NCBI GenBank assembly: GCA_025786725.1
Contig: JAHLTZ010000014.1
Coordinates: forward strand, 186,001 to 250,000
Length of the DNA: 64,000 bases
Reading direction: 5' to 3'
Source: Syncephalis fuscata
Taxonomy: Eukaryota > Zoopagomycota > Zoopagomycetes > Zoopagales > Piptocephalidaceae
This document shows, one piece after another, positions 24,657 to 37,631 of this stretch. The position numbers and the translations under genes were made by a program. The notes below the pieces were generated by a model. That model searched no databases. It had not been told where the DNA came from and saw nothing but the letters and a program-made list of their open reading frames with translations. The number at the start of each line of letters is the position of its first letter. The stretch's first letter is position 1.

Positions 24657-26719
24657 TTAAACGGTAGATGCAAACTGGTTTGTTACAATCTTCTGTAGAT
24701 CCTTCAACGATTGAGTCCACTTTGTCATATTAGCATATTTCTCTCGATCTTGTTCACTAATAGATTGATTAGTCGATAACACCTTGGCAATCACAAATTG
24801 TACCCCCCCCCCACTTACATCTTCTTCAATTCTAGTCGACGGTTGACTTGATCAATCTGTCCTTCAATCTTTTCATCCAGAATCAAGGTTACAAGCAATT
24901 CCTCAACATCGTTCTCTGGAATATTTAGTTGCTGTATTAGAATAATTGTTAATATTTATACATGGCATAATACTTTGTAATGTTGTTATTTACCTGGGCC
25001 ACAAAGTTGATTTCAATACGTGTATACGGTTTAATCAATTCAAGCAGTACTTGCATACGAATACTTCTTAATACATTGGCAATATACTCGCAAATAAAAG
25101 CATCGCCCATAATATCATCGTGGTGTTCTGCATTAGTTTAGCCATTGTTCTGTTACTATAATTATAAATCATCTCTATAACTTACTTTTTAAAATCTTTT
25201 CAAATGTTCGGATTTCTTTGCGTTGATAAGCATCTACAAGATCGGTCATAACTGTAATTTGGGGATCATTTTTATATCTAAATGATATGATTTAGTATTT
25301 AGTATTTGTGGACGAATCGTGGCACAATTTATAACTTACGGTTTTGTTTCTTGAGAATCAAATGGATTGATCTGTGATCCAGTCAACATACTGGCCAATA
25401 CCAAATACCTATATCCAATATGTTATAGTTTTAATTATATACTAGTAGCTATTTACCTAAGCACTTGAATTCGTTGTTTGCTACCCGCCTCATCATAGTT
25501 TTTAAATGATTCAAAAAAGTCGGTCTGTGCCTTATCCCATTCCTCTATGTGTCATTATTAATTATTACATAGCAATAAAATCATTGTTATTATACTGCTA
25601 GTTAGCCTCTATGGCCATCAATACTATTGCTATCCACTTACGCTCTCCCATATGCATTTTACCGCCACATTCTCTAATAACGCCCATGATTCTTGGATGC
25701 GGAATAGCTGATTTGACAGCAAGACATTGCTTGTACAGCTCCTTTATACATGAATAAAATTAGTATGTGTATATATATATATATCCATTATCCCTTAACT
25801 TACCTTTAGTTTCTTGGTCTTCTTCTCACGTGTTAGCAGCTGGATTTCCAATGCATATACTTCTAACAAGTGAGTGTCGCGAGTTTGCACATCTGAGCTA
25901 TTATGATTTTGACACGCCTGTTTTAAATCACGTAGAACCTGGCTAAGTTGAGTGTTTTCCTCACGATCTAGAAGCAGTTTAGCCAGTTTAAGATTGGTTT
26001 TCATCCATAGCCGCTGTATATCAGCATTGTCTATTAGCAGAGTGTAGAGGTTAAATTTATCGCGATAAACTTGCCTCGTTCTTGGCCTCAAGCAATGCAT
26101 CCAACGTGACTTTGTAAAAACGTTCCATACAAGTTAAATCTGTCATTGACGAAACGGCGTCCAAAATTGTATTGACACCTTTTTCACCGTAATTACGTGT
26201 TACCGCTGACTTTGTATAGGTGAGCAGTTGACGATAATGTTCAAGTGCCTAAGTTGATCAATAACAACCGCATTACTACACCGCTTTGATATAATCACTT
26301 TAGTTGATGCAAGTACCTCGTCATAAGACTTTAGCTTGATCTCTAGTTTGACTATTTGCTTCAATGCCTTAAAGCCCCTAGTTGGCACAAACAGTCAGTA
26401 ACCGTGATTAGTATCGGTATTATTGACAAGTACACGAAATAGTATTACTCACCAGTCACCTTTCTCTTCTTCCGCCTCTACAACCTGTTGAAACTCTTTG
26501 ATGGCACCTGCAGCATCGCCTTCATCTTTCAAGCCTTTTATTATTGTTATTATTACAGGTTAGCCGAGAATTTAGGCCATTTGCATGGTATAGCTAGCTA
26601 CTTTTTGCATTATAATACTTGTTTTCCAAGTCTGCATCTGGCGCGTCCTCTTCCTCGCCTGATGAATACTCAAAGTCGTATCCATCTTCGTCTTCCAGCA
26701 TAAAGTCATCGTCGGACAT
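24657..26719 (-). CDS. CSN2: COP9 signalosome subunit 2 (CSN2)
   Basis: Multi-exon gene for the PCI-domain subunit of the COP9 signalosome, which removes NEDD8 from cullins. It starts at 26719 with the typical acidic N-terminus ([28 protein letters not shown]). Helical repeats follow ([59 protein letters not shown]). The PCI winged-helix end includes [20 protein letters not shown], and the gene stops at 24657. The last intron (24757-24828) contains a C10 tract (G10 in the transcript) between donor and branch point, at 24804-24813, which is unusual in so AT-rich a genome. Presence of CSN2 excludes lineages that have lost the signalosome. Confidence is high for identity; some internal exon edges were judged by eye. 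Confidence 0.9.
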
Positions 26720-29689
26720 TGTTACAAAAGAATAATAAAATAGATGGAAGCTTTAAATCAGAGATGGACAAAAAGAGGTTGTGTTTGGTCTGTGCTGGTG
26801 TCGTCACCTATTGCCATGTATATTTGATAGATTGCAAAGGCATGGGTGATTTCTTCACCAAGTACACTATGAATGTAAATTAACTGAAAATAATATAAAT
26901 AGTGCTTTATTATATCAATATCTTTTAGAAAATAAGGCGAATACTTAGATTGTAAGTAATGGCTACGTATGTGTTGCGTCATGCTATTGCTTTTAGTTTG
27001 GAATTCATAATACATTAGAAAACAATAAAAGACTGATATTATGACAAGTTTAGACGTTACTTAAATCCTAATTTAATCATTTGAAAATATAACAATATGG
27101 CAATGCCATTCAAGTACTTTCTAGAGTAGCGGTATAGTTGTCATTTATAATAGTGTACATTGTTGTAGTTGTTGACACTTATGGCTCATACAAGTTAATG
27201 CTTAACCTTGCACCAATTATCATATACTTGAACAAACCATAAGCATGGCGCGTGGGTAGTTTATCCATTAGAATACAACAAGCCATATTGTATTAATTGT
27301 GAAAATATTTGTAGTACACAAGTGGGTAAAAACGATAGACATGTTGGTAATGTATGACACTCATCAATAGAAAATGAGCCAAGCCAGTGTATTAAACACT
27401 AGTGTGATTAATATATGATTACAAATGTTTGCAGAAATAGACGTGTGATATATTCTATATAAAACAGGTTACAAGAAATATAAGTGAATATGTTTAATCA
27501 AGACGAATAGTTAGTTAATGAAAGCCAGAATAAAACAGTCGAGTAATCAATTGAATGAGCAGCAATCAACAGATTATAACATCACCTCTAACCATCGCAG
27601 CAATTGCATTAGGATGCTATTTATCGTTAGAAAAAGCAACAATATGATAGAAGCTATTACATATAGTCAAAGCAATTTATTGTATAGTAGTAAAAACATG
27701 AAATAAAACAAAAAAGAATGATACTTTAATGTTTTAGCTTACATTAGGTATTCAATATAAATAAAAAACATAACAAAAAAGCATTGATTTAAGCGCTTAG
27801 TATACACTAGGCCGCCTCTTCGGTAATAAACATATTACAACATAACGCCAGCTATCTAAAGCGCAAATTTCTTATTCAAAGAATGTACAGCATCAACTAT
27901 AAATGACCAGGTAATTACGATGCATTTGCATATCTATTGATTGCTTCATTAGTTCAATAAATACTTTACTAGTATATGGCAGTATATAGGCATACTTGTA
28001 CTATCATATCTTAAGCTAATTGATTCAAGATATCTCATGTTTTGTATATTGTTTATTTACGATTAAATAATATTACCACACTGGATGATACTTGTATCAA
28101 ACGGTTTCGTTTATATACACCAGTAATTATAAATAGTATGTTGTATAATGTGTACGCATGACTGACCACTGCATTTAATTAACTATTTATCAAGCAATTG
28201 TAGTTAATTAATACAATTTCTAATTAGTATTTATGGGCTTTTGCATCATTAAAAATAAAAATATGGCTTTTTGATAAATTAAGCAATTTTTGCCATTTTT
28301 AATTCCATCAGTAATGTCCCTATAAATACATATTACCATTTATTGTGACCACATCGCTTCAGGGCATTGACATATATAAGTTGTGTGTTTTTAAAAACGC
28401 GGGAAAGTACTAACAGCTAAAAAGTCCTTAAAGTGTTATTCTTAATTACAATATTATTTTTACCACTTTTAACACTTTCTCTTAATTTTTAAAAAAGATA
28501 TAACTTACATGTAACGATGCACCAAAATAATGCGGTTATAATGAGTGGAATTACGTAGTTCTAGGCACATTATTGGTGAAATCAAAAATTGACAAAATTG
28601 CTTGATGTATCGAAAAAGTTGTAAAGGTGTCAACCATTTTTTGGTAATAAAATCCACACAAATACTAGTTAAAAGTGTATAAATAGTTAAATAATGATAA
28701 TTATTCGATAGAGAATCGATTGTTGCTTGACAGTATTGATCCATATACTACAACGGCTACTGGTACTCGTTATCAACTTGTTAGCTATATTAATCGTTTG
28801 TACTAATTGTGGCATGTATTAAGCATAATCAATATCATTAGTAGACTGTGCTATGTAATGTTACTGCTAGCTACTATACGTTACTAGCAGCTGCCAATAG
28901 TGGTTATTAGTATATTATTGACTATTAGCAGGCATATCATACTAATATTTTATGCACAATCAAGTATTGTAAACAGTTATCAATTAATGGCATTTATAAT
29001 ATGCTACCACTTGTTAAGCAATCAAAAAGATATGTTAATTTATGGTAGCTAATAAACTTATTAGTAGTTAGTGACAAGTAAGTATAGAATAAATTATATA
29101 GCTAGCATTCGTTAATCATTGGTATAGTTGATATAGCATATCAATGATACACACACCTTGTTTGATATCAACTGTCGATAATCAATCAATAATAAGCAAT
29201 AAATAACTGGCATAAATGCAATGGAACAGCTAACTATTATTGATGCTACAATTTATTAATGCACAACAAATGACTAACAGCTATCAAAATACACATGTAT
29301 ATAATACATATTAAGTAAACAAACTATTATAAATAAATTAAATTAACATTTTAAGCTGGTATTATAGTATATATTGTTATATTGTGTAATTTATGCATTC
29401 AAGATAATATATTAAATATTTAACACAATATTACTTATTAGTGTATTTAATTATTATAATTACTATATAAAACTAAATTAGCAAATATAATACGCATAAA
29501 TCAACTAATAAACTTAGACAATGGATGTAGAGGATTAATGCCATGCTAGTTATATAAATGCAAGTGCCAAGTATACTATGAAAGCTAACGGCGCGTAGTC
29601 ACCGCTTTCTAAAAATGTAAAAATAATTATCAAAAGCAGTCACGTGATTATAAAATACATATGTAATTTTGCATAACCTTTTATGGAAT
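26720..29689. other. Long AT-rich spacer
   Basis: Nearly 3 kb without a recognisable gene. The one stretch resembling an exon is on the minus strand at 28744-28505 (separate entry). Several short inverted and simple AT repeats are present. Confidence 0.5.
28505..28744 (-). other. Possible orphan exon
   Basis: Open frame of 79 codons beginning MDQYCQATIDSLSNNYHYLT, with mixed amino-acid use (ITKKWLTPLQLFRYIK, PIMCLELRNSTHYNR). Near its end the transcript reads CAT then GTAAGT, a good donor, just before the stop. No acceptor-linked downstream exon and no family were found. It could be an exon of an unrecognised gene or chance in AT-rich DNA. Confidence 0.2.
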
Positions 29690-29771
29690 GGTCAGGTGGC
29701 CGAGTGGTCTAAGGCGTTACGTTAAGGCCGTAATCTCTCCGGAGGCGTGGGTTCGAATCCCACCCTGATCA
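29690..29771 (+). tRNA. tRNA-Leu (anticodon AAG)
   Basis: An 82-nt cloverleaf. Acceptor GGTCAGG pairs with CCTGATC. The D-arm carries TGGCCGAGTGG (box A). The anticodon stem TTACG/CGTAA encloses loop TTAAGGC with anticodon AAG. A long variable arm (class II, as in Leu and Ser) precedes the T-arm with GGTTCGAATCC (box B). No intron and no encoded CCA. A T-run at 29776-29780 can end RNA polymerase III transcription. Confidence 0.95.
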
Positions 29772-31689
29772 AACCTTTTTGCTTCATTTTTATGTTGTTT
29801 TATACTTAATTGGCCCGTATTTTTACTTTTTGTTGCGCTTGTAGCTATTTTAATCACTCTTACGTGTTTTTATACGCAACAGTGAGGTGTACAATGATAT
29901 ACATTACTGTTATCAAGCTATAATTATCTTTTTACGTATTACTTTTATACACCAATAATGAATCATTTAGGATCCATCACTGTCAACGTATTACGTTATT
30001 TATCCTTTTATATCCATTCTAATTTATCGTAATGAGCTAACCATCATGTATTCACGGATTGCTTATTAGTAAGTAGTCACTGTAATATAGCTATTAATTA
30101 GTTCATCAATTAAATAATCCATCAAATTTTTACTAACGTGTCACATAGTTTAGTATTAATACAATTGCTTTATTACCTTTTATTATTCTTTTTGATATTT
30201 AACAACAATAAACATTAGCATTAGCGGCGTATAAAAACGTCGTTCCATTATTGTATAAACTACATAACTAGCGTCTAGAATTATAATAAAAATGTTGTCT
30301 TTTTCTCTTAACTTAGCTTATACGGCTGCAGCAATTCTTGGCCTTCCAAAACATCGAAAGCTTTAAGAGTGGCTGCTTGTACTTTTCTTTAATTGATTTA
30401 ATTTATTAAATGTTTACGCGTGTACGTGCGCTACTTTAAAACTTGTAAGACATATTCTATTACACTCCGTTCACTGCCCTTCTACCTTAACTTTTGTTTA
30501 TATCGCAACCTTATATCAGATTGACTTTGTGTCGCAATTGTAATCAGTTTTACATCATTTTACATATTGTTATACACCATAATAATGTGTCTAGTAATAC
30601 ACGTCATTAAAGTGCCTATTAATGCAATGATTATTATTTAACAAATATTACATTATCTTCTTTACTATTTTGTCAGTTTTACTAAAAGACAAACAATAGC
30701 TTGAGAAGTGCATTTACATATGATACCGTTTTATAAAGATATACATTATACATTTAATACACAAAGTTATAATAAAGCAAGCTTTTATTTTATCAACTAT
30801 ACACTTGCAGCATTTTTAGTCTTCTGCAAATTAACAACGTTTTAAGGATATCTGCTACGTATAGCAATTTATATTATTACTCTACGTATCTGTAAATAAA
30901 TAGCCTACAAGGCGTAATACAGTTACATGAACGCCTGGACAATATAATAAAGTAATAAAATAAAAATTTATTATATTATAAATTTGTGTATTAATGTATA
31001 GTGTATATACCTATAGAACAGTGGCATATGTAAATGCACTGCTCAAGCTATTGTTTGTTCTTTTTATTAAAAAACATAATATAGTATTTGTTAAATAATA
31101 ATAATGTAATTAAATAATATATTACTACTTGGCCATGCGACAATATGATTGCTATTTAAGCTAATGGGTGATTAATGGCTGTATTATAATAATAATAATT
31201 TATGAATAAATACTTTTAATGATGTGTATTATTAGATACGTCGCTGCAATGTATCGTAATGTGTAAAATGATGTAAGCTGGTCACAATCGTGCCACCATT
31301 GCTTATTGTGCTTTCTGTTAGTTTGTGTAAAGCGACATGTCCACTGCCTATGGGAGCGATTCGGTGTTGCAAATAGTGCCTTTTTCGTTCACTTGCCACT
31401 GCCTCCGGCTCCCACTTGTGCTTTGTTTCACTTTCTCATCACTGTTGTACTTTCACGGTCGTTGTTGATCTTTCTATCTTTTATTAACACTAGTCTATCT
31501 GGTTTCCGCACGTCCAGCTTTAGCTGCGTTTGAGTCTCTTCTGTTACTTATTGTTATACTCATAAACACGCACTACGTAAACATTGGCTAGTTGTTTGAG
31601 CTGAACAACGCCATCTTTCATCTATTGTTCTTTTCTTTTTCTCTTCATTTATTAGCACGCGCACGGTCGCTTGTATCGCATTTGTTATT
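29772..31689. other. Spacer and GYF-gene leader
   Basis: AT-rich up to about 31250, then a GC-richer, pyrimidine-rich leader (31290-31689) before the GYF start. A 75-codon frame at 31306-31533 in the leader has no domain signature and may be an upstream frame. Nothing else recognised. Confidence 0.5.
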
Positions 31690-33325
31690 ATGGCTACCAA
31701 TGCAATGAACTTTGGTCCGGAATGGTAAGTTATACAGTCTGGCAGCCATCTATGCTGTCGATGGGATTGCCTGACGGCTTGGATAGCCACCTGGTCTATG
31801 CACAGTATGCAGGTGGTGGTGGCGGCAAAAGCACTATACCTTTAACGTCATCTTTGCACTGTGTAGCTGCAATCTTGTAGACAGTATAGCCACCGAGCAT
31901 ATACTCGATCATTGGATTAAACTTTTTATTTTTACGTTTGTTTTATAGGATGCGCCCTGCTAAACCGGCAAATGCAGCTGCGCCAGCGGCGGGGCCTATT
32001 TCAGGTCTTGCCGGTCCAAGCCGCGATCATCCGGCATTTAAATCTACAGTGGCGTCGTCACGCCCAAAACCGACGTTAATTAAGGCTGATGGTACCGAAG
32101 TTGACACCACAGGTAGCATTCATCAAGCCATCGAGCCTGAGCCAGTCAAGTTTGCGCCGCCATTGGACCCATTACCACCAGCGCCATTCCGCTACACCAC
32201 GGAATTTATGCTGACACTTTTCAAAACAGAGATTGACATTCCTGAGACCGAGTTTGAACAGCATGAAGTTGTACTGAGCCAGGAAACTCTACCGCCAGTC
32301 GCCACTCTGCCACTGACAGAACAAGAAGAGACAATCATGGCCAGTGGATCAGTTAATAGCGATATTACACGACGCATTCTCCAGCAGCAGAATGGAGGCC
32401 GTGGAGGCCGTGGCGGTCGTGGAGGCCGTGGCGGTAACCGAGGTGGCTATAATAATGGCCAGCGTGGTGGCCATCATGGTATTGGCAGCGATGAAGGTTT
32501 CCGTAACTTTGTTAGTCGTGTACAAATTGCCGACGAGCCTGTATGGAACAGTAATACACCTGGATTTATGACACAATCCGGCGCTATTGGCCATTTCGAC
32601 GCACAAGGTGTATTCCACTTTGAAAACGTTGGATCAACGTCGGGCGGCCGCACTGTTCGAAACAATTCGCGCGGTCGTCTACCTGATTTGACTCCGGCCG
32701 AGTTTTCATTGGTACAACAAGCACAGCAACTGGGTGCAGGCAGTCTTCCGTTGGAAAATCCAGAGGAAACGCTATGGTTCTATCGCGATCCACAAGGCAA
32801 TATCCAAGGTCCGTTCACTGGTCTTGACATGCACGAATGGTACAAAGCCGGCTTTTTCACCGCCAATCTATTGGTTAAGCGTGAAGGTGACCCAGACTTC
32901 GAGGCGTTGGGCCAGCTTGTGCAGCTATTAGGCAATGATGAAATGCCATTTTTACTCCCTTCACCCCATCGTTTAGCGCTTCACTTGGCCCAATCTTCGT
33001 CGACGGCTGAACAGCTTGCTATGCTCGAGAATGCTGGTGCTGCTGGCTGGACCGAAGAAGCATACTATCAAGAGATGGAGCGCGAAAAGGACCGTGTTCG
33101 CCAGCAAATGGATCGCCAGCGCTTAGTTCATGTGTTGCAACAGCGACAGAATGGCCGACATCACCATCGGGCCCATCTGCTGGTGGCCAGCACATTTCTC
33201 GTGGCTATCAAAGCGATCTGTTGGTCAAGCTTAACCAACAACAACAACAGCATGATGGCGGTGCGTCTGTCGATCAATTGGCTGCTGGTCTTTCGCAGTT
33301 AGATGTCCATAGCCAGCACCAGTAG
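31690..33325 (+). CDS. GYF-domain protein, with one apparent frame break
   Basis: Exon 1 (31690-31724) gives MATNAMNFGPEW. After a 224-nt intron, exon 2 starts at 31949 (MRPAKPANAAAP). The NFGPEWMR start is typical of fungal GYF proteins, adaptors that bind proline-rich ligands in mRNA and translation control. An RGG-type Gly/Arg tract lies at about residues 155-172 and the GYF domain at about 273-325 (LWFYRDPQGNIQGPFTGLDM, HEWYKAGFFTANLLVKREGD). Near 33156 the frame breaks. In frame, a low-quality His/Leu tail ends at 33302. One extra C in GGCC gives NGPTSPSGPSAGGQH and a Gln-rich end (VKLNQQQQQHDGG) stopping at 33325. The second reading is clearly the more protein-like. Confidence 0.8.
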
Positions 33326-33859
33326 ACCATTACTGGGTCGGCCGCTTGTAAGCGCACTTATGGATGCATATGCGCGTGCGGAACGAATAAGGACGACATA
33401 ATAGAGTTGGTATTGCCAAAAGGGACGTCACTGGCTGTCGTCTTTATCTCTAATTTAGCTGGCGTTTTTCTTTTTCATCAAATTAATTTCTATTCAATGT
33501 ATGTATGAAATTAAAAACGTTTATTGCAATATATTTTATGAGATTGTTTAAAATGAAAACAATGTGTTTGTGTTTTAATATTATATAATAGTAGTTTAGT
33601 CATGTGCAGCTCTATTATTATTGTGTCTATACTTGATCATTACATTTAAATAAAATAAATAAATAAATACTACACTTTTTGCCTGTATTCTAAACCAAAT
33701 AGTGTTCAATGTGACATTCATACTATTGATTGAATGTACATCGCTAGTACAAAAGTATATAATATGGTTTAAACGTAATACGACCGATATAAGCACATTT
33801 ATGTCCTATACGCATTTATTCTTTTAATCTATATAGTTATATTGTATATTCATATCGAT

Positions 33860-34310
33860 ATATATATCATTCTACTATATGATGGATTATTTTAATTATT
33901 ATATACTTCCATAGACTTCACTCATTCCACTCATATCATTATACACAGTAGAACTCCAGCACCGCTATTCATATAATTTTATTGCATATTCATTCTATTA
34001 TATGCCACTTTATATTTGTTTTATTTGCTTAAAACTGTTGTTCGTTTGGCTCTAATTTTATTATCAATAAATTTCGACTCATATAATCATATTGCGTTAA
34101 TAATAACAATGGTAGAGGATATATATGCATACTGGATAACGAATCTATGATGATGAGTATTTGATGATTATGCCACTCACCACCCATCATCATGTTCAAT
34201 AGATTGGGTGTTATTAAATGTTGGTCATTTGACCACCAAGCAAACAATAAATGTGATGGTGTGATAATTAAATAAAACTCACCACTTGTCCCCATGTTCA
34301 ATAGATTGAA
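33860..34310 (+). repeat. Dispersed repeat, copy lacking the left arm
   Basis: The interior matches 51765-52150 (ATATATCATTCTA, TTGTTCGTTTGGCTCTA followed by a T/A-rich TTATTA). The right arm at 34113-34240 matches 52276-52440 (GGATATATATGCATACTGGA, ATGATGAGTATTTGATGATT, CACTCACCACCCATCATCAT). A second shorter arm piece follows at 34262-34310 (ACTCACCACTTGTCCCCATG). Confidence 0.75.
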
Positions 34311-34939
34311 ATTCTATTTTAATTACGCAAATGCTAACCATTTAGTATGATTTAGGGATTAAATGACTAGCTTTAATAGTATAATGTTTAATATTAATGC
34401 GATATTAATAGTATGTGACGTTACCAAATATGATAGTTGTAAGCACTTGGTTTTTATTATTAATAAATAATAATCAACACAATCAATTGAATAAATATAA
34501 TAAAAGATATACTAACAGCACAAAATAAAGCTGTAGTAATATTGTCATGCTTATTGTTTATTAGAATAGAACATTAGCAATAAAGACGCTAACAATATCT
34601 AATATATATAATTTATTGATACTGTGCTAATGGTTGTTTATGCTAATGGTAATTGAATAGGTTGCGTAGTTGCTACAAATATTAGATATAACTCAAGCGA
34701 AACATGCTTTATTACAAAATTTTCCGTCATCGTTGCAATACCATTATGTGCCCCAAATATTAACGTTCATTAGTCATAATTTAAGTATGCACTTTTTGTC
34801 ACTTTCCGCGACTTATTCTTACTTTATTCTTTTCTTCTCTTATTCCTCTTGTTCCTCTTATTGCTACTCAAACACCTTATCGGCATCGTAGTGCTGTTCT
34901 ATAGTTGGCCTATTCTGTAAACTTAAGCTAAGTAACCGT

Positions 34940-35650
34940 CCTCGCGTTCTCTCGCCTCTTCTACCTGCATGCACGTTTTTTGTTTGTGATACGTGTAGCA
35001 CGGTAAGCGTGCTTTACGGCGTTTTGTATTGCCTTGCCTCTTGCTTTGTGGGTTTGCCTAGATGCGCCCGTTAGATGGCCCCGAAGCTGCGCTGACCGCT
35101 TCAGTAACATATGCTGAGGTGGCTCAGTGGTGTTTACTTAAGCGTGCAACACCAGCGTTGAGTTGCTCCGCGGTGTTGCCAGGCTAGGTGTGCTGGCTTC
35201 GTGCCGATTTGTTCCGCAAAGCTTCACACTATCCAGCGCAGTACGCAGCAGATCTATACACTGGTAGTGATATACACATCTGTATGAAGGGGTATTAAGC
35301 CACTGCTTTTGTGACTCTGAACAATACTTCTAATCACAGTATCATACAGTGAGCGCCACCATCAGAATTAGCTAGTAAACCCACTAAGCGAGGCGCTATT
35401 GAGTAATATGATCTGCTATAAAGTACTCCGCTTTCTATTATGCACAGTTGCGATGCAGTGCATATTAGATTAGTAGTTTGTTATCGTGTTGCATCCAAAA
35501 ATAGTGTGTGCAGTTTGAGCAGGTGATACACTAGATCGATTTGTAGAATGGCTAGTTACTGCTCTTGGACACATAGTCACGCCCAACATTATCTTCGGGA
35601 GTGATTACGTGGGCGCTATGGATGGTGTTTGGAATGGACACTGATTAGCA
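34940..35650. other. GC-richer island of unknown nature
   Basis: Base composition clearly exceeds the surroundings. It contains a hairpin (AGCACG/CGTGCT near 34997-35013) and several short open stretches in different frames: MRPLDGPEAALTASVTYAEV from 35062, VEWLVTALGHIVTPN near 35550, plus equally plausible stretches on the minus strand. Stops prevent a single reading frame. It could be a decayed gene, a gene with tiny exons, or a non-coding RNA gene. Confidence 0.3.
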
Positions 35651-36604
35651 TCTGAGACTGAGCTGGCATCACAGCAAGTTGTTTTAGCATTATCATCTTG
35701 CCTTGTATCGCTTTTAATTCCCATTTATTATAGTTATCCATACTTAGACTAATACCCAAACGTGACAATAGGTTCTAAAGTATTTGGCAATCACTAATAT
35801 TACACAGTATAGATTAACAAGTAATCGAACCTCAGATTAAATACAATTCAAATTATAATATATCCAAGGTAAATGGCTACTTTAAACATGACAGCTGGCA
35901 GCTTGGTTTCAGTATTGCTAGATTCTTACTCCATAAGGTTTTCCAGACAACGTGTACATCTATATAAACTTTACTACATTTATTTTTCATTTTGCTAACT
36001 GGTCGTCAAACTTTGTTGCCGCTACATTTCTAAATAAACTGACTTATTTTATTTTTGTTGCTCTTTAGTATAAGATGCTTTGCAATGAATTTTATATCGT
36101 ATTGGTATTAAGAATATAGATTCCAATGTATAAACCAAAGTTTGGTACTTTGTGCGTAAATCGTTAATACCAATGCTAGTAACAATCAGTATATATATAG
36201 GTAGTTTATCAATGATTCCTTGCAGTATTTATTCATTAGCGGTTAATGACATGCGTTTAATATTATTTAAGTTATTATTAAGCGTTTTATTTCTATATCT
36301 ATAGTTATAATTTGTACTAATCAATAGACTATTTATCAACAATCCTAGCTTTTATTTATAAATATATAACAACAAATGTTTTAGTACTATAAATTAGTTT
36401 AGCCTATATCCATGTATATACTAAGTTTATTTGTTATTGATACGTTATTTATCGAGTAATAAACATTAACAAAGTAATGATATGTTATAGTAATAATCTG
36501 AAAATGGACAAATATTATTAAAATTTATAAGAAAATTTTATATTACAAAATGTTAGTTGCTGCGCTTTTTCTGTCTATCTTATACATTCCAACGGATCGT
36601 TCTC

Positions 36605-37512
36605 ATGTTTCGTGCCTCAATTGCTGCACGATCGGCGCTTTTATTAAATGCTGCGCGCCCAGTAGTTCGTCCAAGCTGCTTGGCAATAGCTCGCCAGCTA
36701 AGCACGAGTAAGTAGTAGGGATTAAGCAATCGTAGGATTAATACGACATAATCAACGATGCGTATAGTCGACAGTAGCTTACACAGATTGTTTTCTATTT
36801 TACAGAACCTGTCGACCCAATTGCCAACGACCTACTTGATACTTTGGAAGCTGTTGCGACTGGAACGTCACGTCCGTCGCGTGATTCAAACTCGCAAAGT
36901 AATAATGCCGACCTGAATGCTATTCACCAAATAGTCAATAGCTCTATTGAAGCATTTTCGCTTCGAGAAAGCGCACCAAGCTTACCAGATGCTGTAGAAG
37001 AAGTATCGGAGATGATGGAGGCAGCTGTTGAGACGCCAGAACCAACAGTGACCGCTGCTATGCGCACTTCAATGCGAGACGATCCATTGCTGTCGCAACT
37101 AGTTAATTCAATCATGAAAGACGGAAAAAAAGCGCGTGCTCAAGGTTATGTGGCGCGAGCATTACTTGAAGTACGAGCCCGTACACATAGTGACCCCTAT
37201 ATGTTACTAGCCAATGCCATTGAACAGTGCTCGCCCATACTTCGATTGGTTAGTGTGCGTAAAGGATCCAAAAATGTACCGGTACCATTTCCACTTAATG
37301 AACGTCAACGTCGACGCTACGCCATTACATGGATTTTAAAAGCAGCCGAAAAGCGAAACGAACGTAGATTCCCCATGCGACTAGCGAGTGAACTCGTTGC
37401 CGTCTCGCAAGGACAAAGCACAGCACTCGATCATCGTCAACGAGTCCATAAAGAAGCATTGGCTGCTCGAGCAAATGTACAAGCCGGAACACAAAATCGT
37501 GGCCGATTCTAA
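36605..37512 (+). CDS. Mitochondrial small ribosomal subunit protein uS7m
   Basis: Two exons (36605-36707 and 36806-37512) encode 269 residues. The first ~33 residues are a basic, amphipathic mitochondrial presequence (MFRASIAARSALLLNAARPV). A variable linker follows, then the uS7 core: DPLLSQLVNSIMKDGKKARA, NAIEQCSPILRLVSVRKGSK, PVPFPLNERQRRRYAITWIL, LASELVAVSQGQSTALDHRQ. uS7 binds 16S-type rRNA in the head of the mitoribosome small subunit. It is longer than bacterial S7 because of the presequence and linker. The intron splits the codon after QLST. A CA microsatellite (37526-37544) lies in the 3' flank. Confidence 0.93.
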
Positions 37513-37631
37513 TTGTCACCACACTACACACACACACACACACATTTACTTTTCTCGTTTAAATAAAACTAATTATTCAATTACTTTAATGTATGGGTAT
37601 ATATCACTGGTTGACTAATTTATTTAAAATA

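Larger units (their letters stand above)
33326..36604. other. Spacer between GYF gene and mitochondrial uS7 gene
   Basis: AT-rich, with a dispersed-repeat copy (33860-34310) and one GC-richer island (34940-35650), both listed separately. 34780-34880 is a pyrimidine-rich tract like those upstream of other genes here. No firm coding region. Confidence 0.5.

Noticed and set aside
28505-28744. Confident gene call for the 79-codon minus frame
   Set aside because: Only one exon with a donor is visible and no partner exon; kept as a weak feature only.
31306-31533. 75-codon frame before the GYF gene
   Set aside because: Pyrimidine-rich leader gives Leu/Phe/Ser-rich translation without any motif.
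35101-35180. tRNA-like segment (GGTGGCTCAGTGG)
   Set aside because: Has a box-A-like stretch but no cloverleaf and no box B at the right distance.
36844-37512. uS7 starting at the internal ATG 36844
   Set aside because: A spliced upstream exon with a mitochondrial presequence joins in frame, so the true start is 36605.
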